Below the pieces are notes generated by a model. That model had not been told where the DNA came from and did no database searches. It was given only the letters and a program-made list of their open reading frames with translations. A program made the translations under genes and the position numbers. This document shows positions 26,045-33,434 of a stretch of 64,000 nucleotides of DNA, piece after piece (the first letter of the stretch is position 1; each line of letters starts with the position of its first letter). The stretch is from Actinomycetes bacterium (GTDB lineage: Bacteria; Actinomycetota; Acidimicrobiia; Acidimicrobiales; RAAP-2), in NCBI GenBank assembly GCA_021793515.1, contig JAJYSP010000012.1:1-64000 (forward strand), written 5' to 3'.

Positions 26045-27343
26045 TCAGCGGCTCGCGTATCGGCGCCCCACACCGTAGAGGATGGCCCCCACGGCGGTGA
26101 TGACGGCGAGGAACCGGTCGCCCGACGTGAAGGCGAGCGAAATTCCCACCGGAATTACGGCGCCGAGCACCCAAGCCAGCTGCTGGCGCACCGCGAAGCG
26201 CGCGAAGGTGCGCCCCTGGGCGCCGGGTGGGACGTGACGCTGGGTGATGGCGTCGAAACTCGGCTGGGCGACCGCAGCGCAGAGGCCGAACCATCCCGCC
26301 ACGATCGCCTGACCAACGAAGGAGGGGTAGTTGCTCGCGACCGCCGCGCCTAGCGCGGTCGCGAGCAGTGCACTCGCGAGCAGGGTCGATTCGCGTACGG
26401 CGTTACGCGCCCGGGTGACCAATCCCAAGCCGACGAGCGCGCCGACCGCACTCATGGCGAGCGCGAAGGCGAACCACCCCAGTCCCGCGTGCGCACGACG
26501 CAGGCCAAAAGCGAGCAGGAACGTGGCGAACCCGATGGTGAAACGCATCAGCGCAGCGGCGCCAAGGCCCCAGGACACTTCCACGTCACCGAGTGGGTTG
26601 AGCGCGTGCCGGTCCCGCTCGGCCTGGGACATCTGGGCGAACTCGTCACGTACGACGCGAGCGGGCCGCTGAAGTCTCGTACTCACCACCGTCGCCCCCA
26701 CGTAGACGATCGAGGCCGCGACGAGCACCGACGGGGCACCGATCCCCTTCAAGAGTCCCGCCGCCACGACGCCCGCGATCAGTCCCGCGATCGTGCCGAG
26801 CAACGTCAACTGCGCGTTGAAGCCGGCGAAGCCCGCGACTTCGCCGCCAGCGTCGGTCGGCCACCCGGCGTTGCCGACCGACGAGCGATGCTCGCTGAAC
26901 TGGTCGGTGCGAGCCATCTCGGGCACGAGCGTCCCGCGGGTCACGACGTAGAGCTTGGAGGAGATCAACACCAGAAAGGCTTCGGGGTAGAGCCACAACG
27001 AATTCAAATGCTGACTCATGGTCCAGCACAGGATCGCCCGAGCACCGGCCGAGAGCGCCACGAGTACCCGACGCCCGTTCGGTGAGCGGTCGATCAGTGG
27101 CCCGAGTAGTGGTGAGACAACTGCGAAGGGGGCGATCGTGATGAGCAGGTACGCGAGAACCTTTCCCTTGGCCTCAGTCGGTGAGACCGAGAAGAACAGT
27201 GATCCGGCCAATGAGACGGTCACGAACGTGTCGCCCGCCATCATCGCCACGTGCACCAACGCGAGCCGGCCGAAAGCCGTGCGCTGATCGAAGAGGTCCT
27301 GGGTCGACGCCCACGCCAGTGAGCCGAGTCCGCGATGACGCAC
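26045..27343 (-). CDS. MFS transporter (12-TM type)
   Basis: About 432 residues from a GTG at 27343, chosen because upstream codons would overlap the secreted-protein gene ending at 27385; a start further upstream (27469) cannot be excluded. Roughly twelve hydrophobic segments are visible, with the MFS loop 'LLGPLIDRSPNGRRVLVALS' between TM2 and TM3 and a basic mid-loop. It resembles uncharacterised actinobacterial MFS proteins in which 'VHVAMMAGDTFVTVSLAGSL' opens the first helix. Substrate unknown. It lies 29 bases upstream of ndh on the same strand, so the two may share a transcript. Confidence 0.8.
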   Translation of the reverse strand: MRHRGLGSLAWASTQDLFDQRTAFGRLALVHVAMMAGDTFVTVSLAGSLFFSVSPTEAKGKVLAYLLITIAPFAVVSPLLGPLIDRSPNGRRVLVALSAGARAILCWTMSQHLNSLWLYPEAFLVLISSKLYVVTRGTLVPEMARTDQFSEHRSSVGNAGWPTDAGGEVAGFAGFNAQLTLLGTIAGLIAGVVAAGLLKGIGAPSVLVAASIVYVGATVVSTRLQRPARVVRDEFAQMSQAERDRHALNPLGDVEVSWGLGAAALMRFTIGFATFLLAFGLRRAHAGLGWFAFALAMSAVGALVGLGLVTRARNAVRESTLLASALLATALGAAVASNYPSFVGQAIVAGWFGLCAAVAQPSFDAITQRHVPPGAQGRTFARFAVRQQLAWVLGAVIPVGISLAFTSGDRFLAVITAVGAILYGVGRRYASR

Positions 27344-27384
27344 GAATACGTAGCGTAGGTGATTGGCCCCGATGTCCGTGAACG

Positions 27385-27741
27385 TCAGTTCGAGAAGCAG
27401 GCTCGACGGTAGACGATGGATGGCAGTAGGCCGGGGTGGCAGTACCGGACGCGTGACGCGAAGTGCCACGTGTGCGTAGAAGTGTCAAAGCGCATCAATT
27501 CGGTCACGCCGATTCGGTTCGGCCCCACCGTGACCGTCGCCCACAGGTACGCCCAGGACCCCTCACAGCCGTAGGCGTTGACCCCGCCCGTGGACGCCAG
27601 GTGCGACACCGGGGCACTCAGCGCCGCCGCCGAGCACGACGCGTCACTGGGCGCGAACGCCGACGTGGCCGTCGCCCGCGCGACCGTCCACCCGAGGCCG
27701 ATGGCTATCGCAAGCGCAGTCACGACACGAGTGATCGACAC
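27385..27741 (-). CDS. small secreted protein, function unknown
   Basis: 118 residues. 'MSITRVVTALAIAIGLGWTV' followed by 'ARATATSAFA' is a clear Sec signal peptide with an Ala-X-Ala cleavage region near residue 28. The mature ~90 residues contain four cysteines (in DASCSAAA, YGCEGSW, RYCHPGL, RRACFSN), compatible with two disulfides, and end 'YRRACFSN'. I recognise no family. It lies 19 bases below the TetR gene and shortly above the MFS gene on the same strand. Confidence 0.6.
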   Translation of the reverse strand: MSITRVVTALAIAIGLGWTVARATATSAFAPSDASCSAAALSAPVSHLASTGGVNAYGCEGSWAYLWATVTVGPNRIGVTELMRFDTSTHTWHFASRVRYCHPGLLPSIVYRRACFSN

Positions 27742-27760
27742 GACGTCAGTCTGACACGCG

Positions 27761-28390
27761 TTACGAATCCTGCGCGTCGCGATTCAGCATCGCCGACCGG
27801 AAGAGCGCATTCATGGTGAAGTCCCAATCCTCCTGCTCGACGGGTGACGTCGTGATGTCGTCGAGAACCCGCCCGAAGACCACCGCTTGGATCAGCGCGG
27901 CGAGGGACCACGCTGATACGTCCTTACGGACAAAACCCCGGTCTTGTCCCATCGACATCACGTCTCGCAACTCGTTGGTGAGTCGTGACTCAGTGGCGCC
28001 GATCAAGGCGGCGAGTTCCGGTCTCGTGAGCGCCGCGGCCACGATGCGCGCTCGCATCGCCCGGCTTCGCCGACGGTCCTCGCCGGCCGACAGCAGCCCG
28101 ATCAGTGGTTGGATACGGATCAAGAACTCGTCAATGTCGGCGGATTGCTGGCTCACGTTCGACAATTCATCGATGTCACGCTGCACCAGATCACTGAACA
28201 ACTGGTTATACGCCGCGTCGATCACGCCCTCGCGCGAACCAAAGTGATGGTAGACAGAGCCGTAATTGACACCCGTTGCGTCGCAGATTTCCGGTATTCG
28301 GATCAGTGACTCGTCGCCACTCCATAGACGAGAAACGACCTCGTCGATCACCGCCTTCATGACGGGAATCGACCGACTTTGTTTGGCCAC
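27761..28390 (-). CDS. TetR-family transcriptional regulator
   Basis: 209 residues. The N-terminal helix-turn-helix is 'IRIPEICDATGVNYGSVYHH' followed by 'FGSREGVIDAAYNQLF', the normal TetR DNA-binding layout; the C-terminal ligand domain is not specifically recognisable. It is divergent from the disrupted MFS exporter gene at 28539, with about 148 bases between. TetR proteins in this arrangement usually repress the divergent exporter and themselves. The intergenic region contains imperfect repeats (ccggcgt ... acgccgg, 28457-28496) that could be its operator. Confidence 0.88.
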   Translation of the reverse strand: MAKQSRSIPVMKAVIDEVVSRLWSGDESLIRIPEICDATGVNYGSVYHHFGSREGVIDAAYNQLFSDLVQRDIDELSNVSQQSADIDEFLIRIQPLIGLLSAGEDRRRSRAMRARIVAAALTRPELAALIGATESRLTNELRDVMSMGQDRGFVRKDVSAWSLAALIQAVVFGRVLDDITTSPVEQEDWDFTMNALFRSAMLNRDAQDS

Positions 28391-28538
28391 ATTGGAATCC
28401 TACCGCCCACTGTCGCTCGGTGACCTTGTCAATTTCACGCCACGTCCATGGCACACCGGCGTCCATGACCCGGTCGGGTTCATCGGTCACGCCGGGTAGT
28501 GTTCCCGTGAAAACATCGGTCCCCGAGGAGGAGAAGTC

Positions 28539-29683
28539 GTGCCGAAACCGACCCGCCTAGAGCCCGAGATCATTCAGGTGGGCGTGGTGATCGTACTCGG
28601 GGCGATCATGTCGATCCTCGACACCACCATCGTCGCCGTGGCGCTGCACACCCTCAGTCACGATTTCCGAGTGGACGTTTCGACGATTCAGTGGGTCACG
28701 ACCGGGTATCTGCTCGCCCTCGCCGTCGTGATCCCCGTCTCAGGCTGGGCGATCCATCGCATCGGCGCCAAGACCGTGTACATGATCTCGCTCGGCTTCT
28801 TCATCACCGGGTCCGCGATGAGTGGCCTCGCGTGGTCGGCGACCAGCTTGATCCTCTTCCGCGTCCTTCAGGGGCTCGGTGGCGGGATGATCCTGCCTGT
28901 CGGCCAATCGATCATGGCACGCACCGCGGGGCCCCAGCGAATGGGTCAGGTGATGGGGATCATCGGTGTCCCCCAACTGCTCGGTCCGATCCTCGGACCC
29001 GTGATCGGTGGCGTCATCATTTCGAACACTTCGTGGCGTTGGATCTTCTTCGTCAACGTACCGATCGGCCTGGTCGCGCTCGTGCTCGCTCGACGATTCC
29101 TGCCGGCCACGTCGGGCGATCGAGGGCACCGATTCGACCTACTCGGCTTCATGCTCTTGTCGCCCGGTCTCGCATTCATCGTCTACGGCCTCGCCGAAGT
29201 CGGTAGCCGCGGTGGTTTCCATGGTGCCGCGGTGTACGACAGCCTCGTCGTAGGACTCGTCTTGAGTGGACTTTTCGTGTTCCGCTCCCTTCGTGCGCCC
29301 GAGCCCCTCATCGATATGAGGCTCTTTCGCGATCGGACCTTCTCCCTCGCGTCTACGGGGATCTTCCTCGTCGGCGCCACGTTGTACGGGACGATGTTCC
29401 TACTGCCCCTCTACTACCAGATCGTGCGCGGCGACTCGGCCTGGCTCGCGGGACTCATGATGGCTCCCCAAGGCCTGGGCGCGGCGATGTCCATGCGCTT
29501 CGGTGGACTCATGGCCGACCGTCGAGGACCGCGATCGGTGGTGCCCTACGGGGTCGTCGTACTCGCCCTCGGCACGTTCTTCTATACCCAGGTCACTGCG
29601 ACCTCCAACTACTGGCTACTCGGGATCGCGCTGTTCATCCGGGGTCTCGGGATGGGCGCGACGATGATGCCTACGTTCGCTGC
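28539..29683 (+). pseudogene. DHA2-family MFS exporter, 5' part (split by IS256 element)
   Basis: First 381 complete codons of an EmrB/QacA-type drug:H+ antiporter, from a GTG with GAGGAGGAG upstream. Motifs: 'LGAIMSILDTTIVAVALHTL' (TM1, the D1 motif typical of 14-TM DHA2 proteins), 'QWVTTGYLLALAVVIPVSGW', 'FRVLQGLGGGMILPVGQSIM', 'GPILGPVIGGVIISNTSWRW', 'IFFVNVPIGLVALVLARRFL'. The frame runs 8 codons into the insertion sequence and stops at 29708. The sequence up to 29683 joins in frame to 31158 when the IS and one copy of its 8-base duplication are removed, giving 499 residues. As it stands the product would lack the last three or so helices. Probable target of the divergent TetR regulator. 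Confidence 0.9.
29676..29683. repeat. target-site duplication, left copy (IS256-family element)
   Basis: TTCGCTGC directly before the IS left end; the identical octamer follows the right end at 31150-31157. Eight bases is the size produced by IS256-family transposases. Confidence 0.9.
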
Positions 29684-29711
29684 GGTTAAGTCCCAACGAG
29701 TGGTGTAAGAG
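29684..29711. repeat. IS256-family left terminal inverted repeat
   Basis: Matches the reverse complement of 31122-31149 at 25 of 28 positions by direct comparison. Shared core GTCCCAACGAGTGGTGTA. Confidence 0.85.
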
Positions 29712-29758
29712 TTTCGTGCGCCTCGTCGTTCGCCACGCCAACCTCGTCGTCGAGAACT

Positions 29759-31030
29759 CTAGGCCGCGGTGATATCGATGACAACCTCCTCGCGTGCGGC
29801 AATGATGGCCGGCCTCGGATCTTCGAGCGACGGTTCGGTTATTGCGGGCTGACTGAGTGATTCGATGCGCAGGTAGCGCCTCGAGACCGCCCACTCGTCG
29901 TTCTGCTCGGCGAGCAGAGCACCCACGAGACGGATGACCGCCTGGCGGTTGGGGAAGATCCCGACCACGTCGGTGCGTCGGCGGACCTCCTTGTTGAGCC
30001 GCTCCTGGGGATTGTTGGATCTGATCTTCTTCCAGTGTTCGAACGGGAAGGCGGTGAAGGCCAAGATGTCGTCGGCCGCGTCGAGCAGGTAGGTCGCCTG
30101 GTCGCAGAACCCCGCCTCGGTGAGTCGACTCGTGACCTCGGCCAGCTTGGCCCAGGTGCTGTCGCGGTCGGGCTGATCGAAGATCGAGCGCACCAACGTG
30201 GCGATCATCGGCCAGCTGGCCTTGGTGCACCGGGTCGCTAAGTTCGCCATGAAGTGGGTTCGACAGCGTTGCCAACTCGCCCCAGAGAGCACCTGGGCGA
30301 TGGCGGCCTTGATCCCGCCGTGCGCGTCAGAGATCACGAGTTCGACCCCGCTGAGTCCCCGGGCGACGAGCGAGCGCAGGAAGGCCGTCCAGGCGGCGGT
30401 GTCCTCGGTGGTGGTGATATCAAAGCCGATGATCTCGCGCGTCCCTTCGTTGTTGACCGCGGTCGCGATCACCGCGGCGACGTTCACGACCCGGCCGCCC
30501 TCGCGCACCCGCTGGGTCAGCGCGTCGATCCACAGGTAGCGGTAGGGACCACGGTCGAGGGGTCGTTCCCTGAACTGGGTAACGACGGCGTCGAGTTCTG
30601 CGGCCAGACGCGAGACCTCGGACTTACTCATGCCGTCGATGCCCATGGCCCTGACGAGGTCGTCGACGCGTCGCGTGGAGACCCCCTCGACGTAGGCCTG
30701 GCAGATCACTGCCACCAACGCCTGCTCGGCGCGTCGGCGCGGGTTCAAGAGCACCTCGGGGTTGTAGACCCCTCGGCGCAGCTTGGGCACGTTGAGCTCG
30801 ATCGTGCCGACCCGCGTGTCCCAGGGTCGGGTGCGGTAGCCGTTGCGCGAGTTCTCACGCTCTGCGGTGCGCTCGTTATAGGCGGCGTTGCACTGCATCG
30901 ACGCCTGGGCACTCATGACGGCATCGGCGAAGGCCCCGAGCATGGACCGCACCATGTCGGTGTCGCCGTCGGCACCCTCCAGGTACTTGCTAAGCCAGGC
31001 GCCAGCGTCGATAGTGGTTGGGACGTTCAT
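29759..31030 (-). CDS. IS256-family (mutator-type) transposase
   Basis: 423 residues from the ATG at 31030, which has GAGGAG at the right distance; a longer frame begins 36 bases upstream. The mutator-type DDE catalytic acids lie in 'YLWIDALTQRV', 'VELVISDAHGGIKAAIAQVL' and 'NNPQERLNKEVRRRTDVVGI'. The conserved 'WQRCRTHFMANL' (the C/H block after the second Asp) is present, and the N-terminal region 'ENSRNGYRTRPWDTRVGTIE' with 'LNVPKLRRGVY' is standard. Full length with no frameshift, so probably functional. It transposes with a short target duplication, as seen at this site. Confidence 0.95.
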   Translation of the reverse strand: MNVPTTIDAGAWLSKYLEGADGDTDMVRSMLGAFADAVMSAQASMQCNAAYNERTAERENSRNGYRTRPWDTRVGTIELNVPKLRRGVYNPEVLLNPRRRAEQALVAVICQAYVEGVSTRRVDDLVRAMGIDGMSKSEVSRLAAELDAVVTQFRERPLDRGPYRYLWIDALTQRVREGGRVVNVAAVIATAVNNEGTREIIGFDITTTEDTAAWTAFLRSLVARGLSGVELVISDAHGGIKAAIAQVLSGASWQRCRTHFMANLATRCTKASWPMIATLVRSIFDQPDRDSTWAKLAEVTSRLTEAGFCDQATYLLDAADDILAFTAFPFEHWKKIRSNNPQERLNKEVRRRTDVVGIFPNRQAVIRLVGALLAEQNDEWAVSRRYLRIESLSQPAITEPSLEDPRPAIIAAREEVVIDITAA

Positions 31031-31121
31031 CGTGTCTCTCCTCAAGTTGTTGTGTCGTAACTGCATCTTGAGATTGACGCGATGAACGTCGTTTTTGGTG
31101 GACCCTGATTCAGCTCACTGG

Positions 31122-31149
31122 CTCGTACACCACTCGTTGGGACTCAACT
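31122..31149. repeat. IS256-family right terminal inverted repeat
   Basis: Reverse complement matches the left repeat at 25 of 28 positions. The element ends at 31149, immediately before the second duplication copy. Confidence 0.85.
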
Positions 31150-31157
31150 TTCGCTGC
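31150..31157. repeat. target-site duplication, right copy
   Basis: TTCGCTGC, identical to 29676-29683. Keeping only one copy restores the MFS reading frame. Confidence 0.9.
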
Positions 31158-31512
31158 CTCGTACTACAACCTCACTCACGACGACGTGCCCAAGGCGACG
31201 TCCGCGACGAATATCCTGCGCCAAGTCGGTGGCTCACTCGGTGTCGCGGTTTTCGCCGTGGTGCTCCAGACCCAGACAACCCACCGGCTCCCAGCGGTCG
31301 GCCTGGCACTGCAGGCCGGTAAGATTCATGCGAACATCAGTCAACTCGAAGCGGTGGCGGGTGCGTTCGCTCATTCATTCTGGTGGTCGTTCGCCGTCTC
31401 GCTGTTGGCGTTGATTCCGGCCGTGTTCTTGCCGAATCGTGGTCTCGCGGCTCAACGATCGGCGGTGCCAGCATTCGACTCACAACCAGAAAGTTCGTCT
31501 CGACATGACTAA
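31158..31512 (+). pseudogene. DHA2-family MFS exporter, 3' part (split by IS256 element)
   Basis: Last 118 codons of the exporter begun at 28539. After the junction the frame reads 'SYYNLTHDDVPKATSATNIL' then 'RQVGGSLGVAVFAVVLQTQ', which is the normal DHA2 sequence around TM11-TM13, and ends with the last helix 'WWSFAVSLLALIPAVFLPNR'. It has no convincing start of its own; an ATG/GTG-type restart near 31186 would give only a fragment. Its stop overlaps the FMN-reductase start by 8 bases, so the two were one transcript before the insertion. Confidence 0.9.
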
Positions 31513-32074
31513 GCCAGTTCTCGAAGTGATTATCGGGTCAACTCGACCCGGGAGGGCTGGCGCGCCAATCGCCAGGTGGTTCTACGACCTCGCCGTCGCC
31601 GACGGGCGATTCGAGGTGGAACTCGTCGATCTCGCCGAAGTAAACCTGCCGATCTTCAATGAACCGAACCATCCGAATCAGGGCAAGTACGAGTTCGAAC
31701 ACACCAAACGGTGGTCGGCCACCGTGTCGCGGGGCGACGCCTTTGTCTTTGTCGTACCCGAGTACAACCACAGCTTCAACGCCGCGACGAAGAACGCGAT
31801 CGACTACCTGCACAATGAGTGGCGCTACAAGCCCGCCGGCATCGTCAGCTATGGCGGCGCGATCATGGGGACGCGATCGGCCCAGCACCTCAAGCCAGTC
31901 TTCAGTGCCCTCAAACTGGTTCACGCCGGCGACGTCTCGATTCCCTTGGTGACCACGCCCGTGGTTGACGGTGTCTTCGTCGGCAACGACATCTTGATCA
32001 ACTCAGCGAAGAGTCTCTTGAACGAACTCGACTTCATCACACCGGGGCTAATGCAACTGCGCGCCGGTCGGTAG
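31505..32074 (+). CDS. NADPH-dependent FMN reductase family protein
   Basis: 189 residues from the ATG at 31505. Flavodoxin-like fold: the FMN phosphate loop 'EVIIGSTRPGRAGAPIARWF', then 'VFVVPEYNHSFNAATKNAID' (the family's PEYNHS block) and 'YGGAIMGTRSAQHLKPVFSA'. Members reduce FMN, quinones, azo dyes or nitro compounds with NAD(P)H. It overlaps the end of the broken exporter by 8 bases, so exporter and reductase likely formed a detoxification unit under the TetR regulator. The IS insertion may now reduce its expression. Confidence 0.88.
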   Translation: MTKPVLEVIIGSTRPGRAGAPIARWFYDLAVADGRFEVELVDLAEVNLPIFNEPNHPNQGKYEFEHTKRWSATVSRGDAFVFVVPEYNHSFNAATKNAIDYLHNEWRYKPAGIVSYGGAIMGTRSAQHLKPVFSALKLVHAGDVSIPLVTTPVVDGVFVGNDILINSAKSLLNELDFITPGLMQLRAGR

Positions 32075-32164
32075 GCACAGCTCCTCGAGCATCTAACCGC
32101 CCGGATCGCGCAGCGATTGACTTCCGACGCTCGGAGCAACGACTCGCTCGGGCATCGACGTGAA

Positions 32165-32205
32165 CCGCCCCGAGTTTCAGAGAGACTCCAAGAAACTCGG
32201 GGCGG
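32165..32205. terminator. strong inverted repeat after the FMN reductase gene
   Basis: Perfect 14-base arms (CCGCCCCGAGTTTC and its complement) around a 13-base loop, 90 bases after the reductase stop. No T-run follows, so it would act as a factor-assisted or stem-only terminator, as is usual in high-GC actinobacteria. It marks the chromosomal side just before the tRNA-derived repeat at 32280. Bases 32075-32453 otherwise hold only this hairpin, the tRNA fragment and the direct repeats listed separately. Confidence 0.55.
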
Positions 32206-32279
32206 ATCAGCCGGAGTTGTGTAAAGCATCACCCGAATCTGTTTCGACAGGGATCAGCCGAATGTCCGCATGAGGCTGG

Positions 32280-32322
32280 GTAGGGCCGGTGGGGATCGAA
32301 CCCACGACCGAGGGATTATGAG
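32280..32322 (-). repeat. att-like repeat: 3' fragment of a CAT-anticodon tRNA gene
   Basis: 43 bases identical to 34395-34437, which is the 3' part of the intact tRNA gene (anticodon loop to discriminator base). Past 32322 the sequence diverges completely from tRNA. This is the displaced tRNA 3' end left when an element integrates into a tRNA gene by site-specific recombination; the other boundary is the intact tRNA. Confidence 0.85.
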
Positions 32323-32351
32323 ATGGGTGAAATCGGTCGGAATGGTCGAGT

Positions 32352-32428
32352 GTGTCGGACTGGTCCGGATCTGACAGAGAACTTGTCCGGAGGTGTCGGA
32401 TTAGTCCGGTGGTGTCGGATTGGTATGT
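32352..32428. repeat. three direct repeats of a 17-base motif beside the att-like site
   Basis: Consensus GTGTCGGAYTRGTCCGG at 32352-32368 and 32393-32409, with a partial third copy at 32412-32428 (GTGTCGGATTGGTATGT). They lie 30-106 bases inside the segment from the tRNA-derived repeat, in non-coding DNA. Short direct repeats in this place are what recombinase arm-binding sites look like, but a regulatory role for the neighbouring operon's 3' side cannot be excluded. Confidence 0.5.
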
Positions 32429-32453
32429 GGGATGAAACGTGGGATTGTGGCAA

Positions 32454-33020
32454 TCACTTGCGCGATGAATTGTCCAGTCGGTCGAGAACCGTGGCGGAAA
32501 GCCCCGCGAAAGTTGCGTTCGATTGCGCAACGACATTTGAAATGAATTCGTCGTTCAATCGGAGCAGTCCAAGAAGAAGATGACCTGGGCACATGTATTG
32601 GTCATGAAGCTCAAGGGCGACGCGTAATGAGAGCTCAAGTGATCGCTTTGCCTCCGCCGTAAAGGGAGGCCGGTGAGTCTTTGCCTCATGAACTCTCCGA
32701 TCTGAAGCCGACTCGAGCGAACCAGGTCCAAAAGTCTCTTCAACTGCTGTCCGTACGCCTGTGTAGTCGATGCCGATAGCGCGCAAAGCTTCGGCGTCAA
32801 TGTCCGTAACGGTGACCTCACGTTTGCGCGGCAACATGCGACGAATCGACTCTGCCGTGATTCCGGCGTCGTTCAGTGGCTCACCAGCGGTGCTCTCCCG
32901 CCCTGCGGCACAGCCGAGCAAGATGTGGCCAGCACCGATATAGCCAGTGCCAAGTTCAAGCGCCGCGTCCTGCGCCTCAACGAGAACAGCTTTCGCCTCC
33001 TGGGTAAATCGTTCGAACAT
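32454..33020 (-). CDS. stand-alone double Clp-N domain protein
   Basis: 188 residues from the ATG at 33020, with GGAGG upstream. Two Clp amino-terminal repeats and nothing else: repeat 1 about residues 1-70 ('MFERFTQEAKAVLVEAQDAA', 'LGTGYIGAGHILLGC') and repeat 2 about 110-185 ('FTAEAKRSLELSLRVALELH', 'CPGHLLLGLL'). In ClpA/ClpC this domain binds substrates and adaptors; here no AAA+ module follows, so it may act as an adaptor, decoy or sensor. It begins one base after the stop of the small HTH gene. It lies in the tRNA-bounded segment, with visibly more AT-rich codon use than its chromosomal neighbours. Confidence 0.85.
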   Translation of the reverse strand: MFERFTQEAKAVLVEAQDAALELGTGYIGAGHILLGCAAGRESTAGEPLNDAGITAESIRRMLPRKREVTVTDIDAEALRAIGIDYTGVRTAVEETFGPGSLESASDRRVHEAKTHRPPFTAEAKRSLELSLRVALELHDQYMCPGHLLLGLLRLNDEFISNVVAQSNATFAGLSATVLDRLDNSSRK

Positions 33021-33021
33021 G

Positions 33022-33255
33022 TCAAATACCTCCGTCTCGCGACGTGGAACGTCCGCCGCCATGCTTTTGGTGAACCGCCTGCTTGGATACGCCTAATTCG
33101 CCGGCGATCTGAGCCCAAGACCAACCAAGGTCGCGTGCTCGATCCACTTGGAGTGACTCAAGTTGCTCAGCAAGTCGGCGAAGCGATGCGACTGCTCGCA
33201 AACCGACCTTGGGATCAACACTTGCGGCGCTGCTCACTTCATCCATCGAACCCAT
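33022..33255 (-). CDS. small helix-turn-helix protein partnered with the Clp-N gene
   Basis: 77 residues. 'LRRLAEQLESLQVDRARDLG' is a helical segment, followed by 'WSWAQIAGELGVSKQAVHQK', a clear helix-turn-helix. A second ATG 9 bases in ('MDEVSSAASV') could be the real start. Small HTH proteins of this kind commonly precede stand-alone Clp-N genes in actinobacteria, so a two-gene regulatory unit is likely. The stop is separated from the Clp-N ATG by one base. Confidence 0.75.
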   Translation of the reverse strand: MGSMDEVSSAASVDPKVGLRAVASLRRLAEQLESLQVDRARDLGWSWAQIAGELGVSKQAVHQKHGGGRSTSRDGGI

Positions 33256-33342
33256 AGCGTCAATCTATCTTGACTCCTCAGAATCGTCAAGTCCTATTGA
33301 CTCAAAGCGGATTTCTGTAGTCTTATCAGGACTAATACCAAT

Positions 33343-33359
33343 GCCGGTGGGGATCGAAC
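33343..33359 (-). repeat. internal 17-base copy of the tRNA 3' end
   Basis: GCCGGTGGGGATCGAAC is identical to 34399-34415 and 32284-32300, i.e. the T-arm/acceptor part of the tRNA. Flanking bases differ and no T stem can form, so this is not a tRNA. It lies between the Clp-N pair and the toxin-antitoxin pair, splitting the segment into two units. Confidence 0.7.
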
Positions 33360-33402
33360 GGGACTGCAGACGGCAGTTTGAATCCCGTTAAGAAATGAGT
33401 GC

Positions 33403-33426
33403 GTACCAGTGGTACATCTGGTACCA
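33403..33426. promoter_or_regulatory. palindromic operator-like sequence upstream of the antitoxin gene
   Basis: A perfect palindrome GTACCA-G-TGGTAC (33403-33415) is followed by a second palindromic octamer TGGTACCA (33419-33426), both within 32 bases of the antitoxin ATG. Repeated palindromes here are typical of autoregulated toxin-antitoxin operons, where the antitoxin alone or in complex binds. No Shine-Dalgarno sequence is visible before the ATG, so the message may be leaderless or nearly so. Confidence 0.55.
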
Positions 33427-33434
33427 TCTATCCC

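Larger units (their letters stand above)
29684..31149 (-). mobile_element. IS256-family insertion sequence, complete
   Basis: 1466 bp, bounded by 28-bp imperfect terminal inverted repeats (29684-29711 and 31122-31149, 3 mismatches; core GTCCCAACGAGTGGTGTA) and an 8-bp target duplication. It contains one full transposase gene on the minus strand. It sits inside the MFS exporter gene, and everything about the junction looks recent: both ends intact, duplication perfect, host frame otherwise undamaged. No passenger gene is present. Confidence 0.93.

Noticed and set aside
28391-28538. Exact TetR operator in the regulator/exporter gap
   Set aside because: Imperfect repeats are present but none is clearly palindromic at the usual length, so only a mention is justified.
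29616-30275. 219-residue frame inside the IS256 element
   Set aside because: It is an alternative-frame reading of the transposase gene.
32281-32322. Possible second tRNA gene
   Set aside because: Only the 3' part from the anticodon loop onward is present and no 5' half follows, so it cannot fold; it is listed as a repeat.
32207-32536. 109-residue frame across the att-like repeat and direct repeats
   Set aside because: Low-complexity Ser/Asp/His translation with no family resemblance; it runs through the tRNA fragment and overlaps the end of the Clp-N gene.
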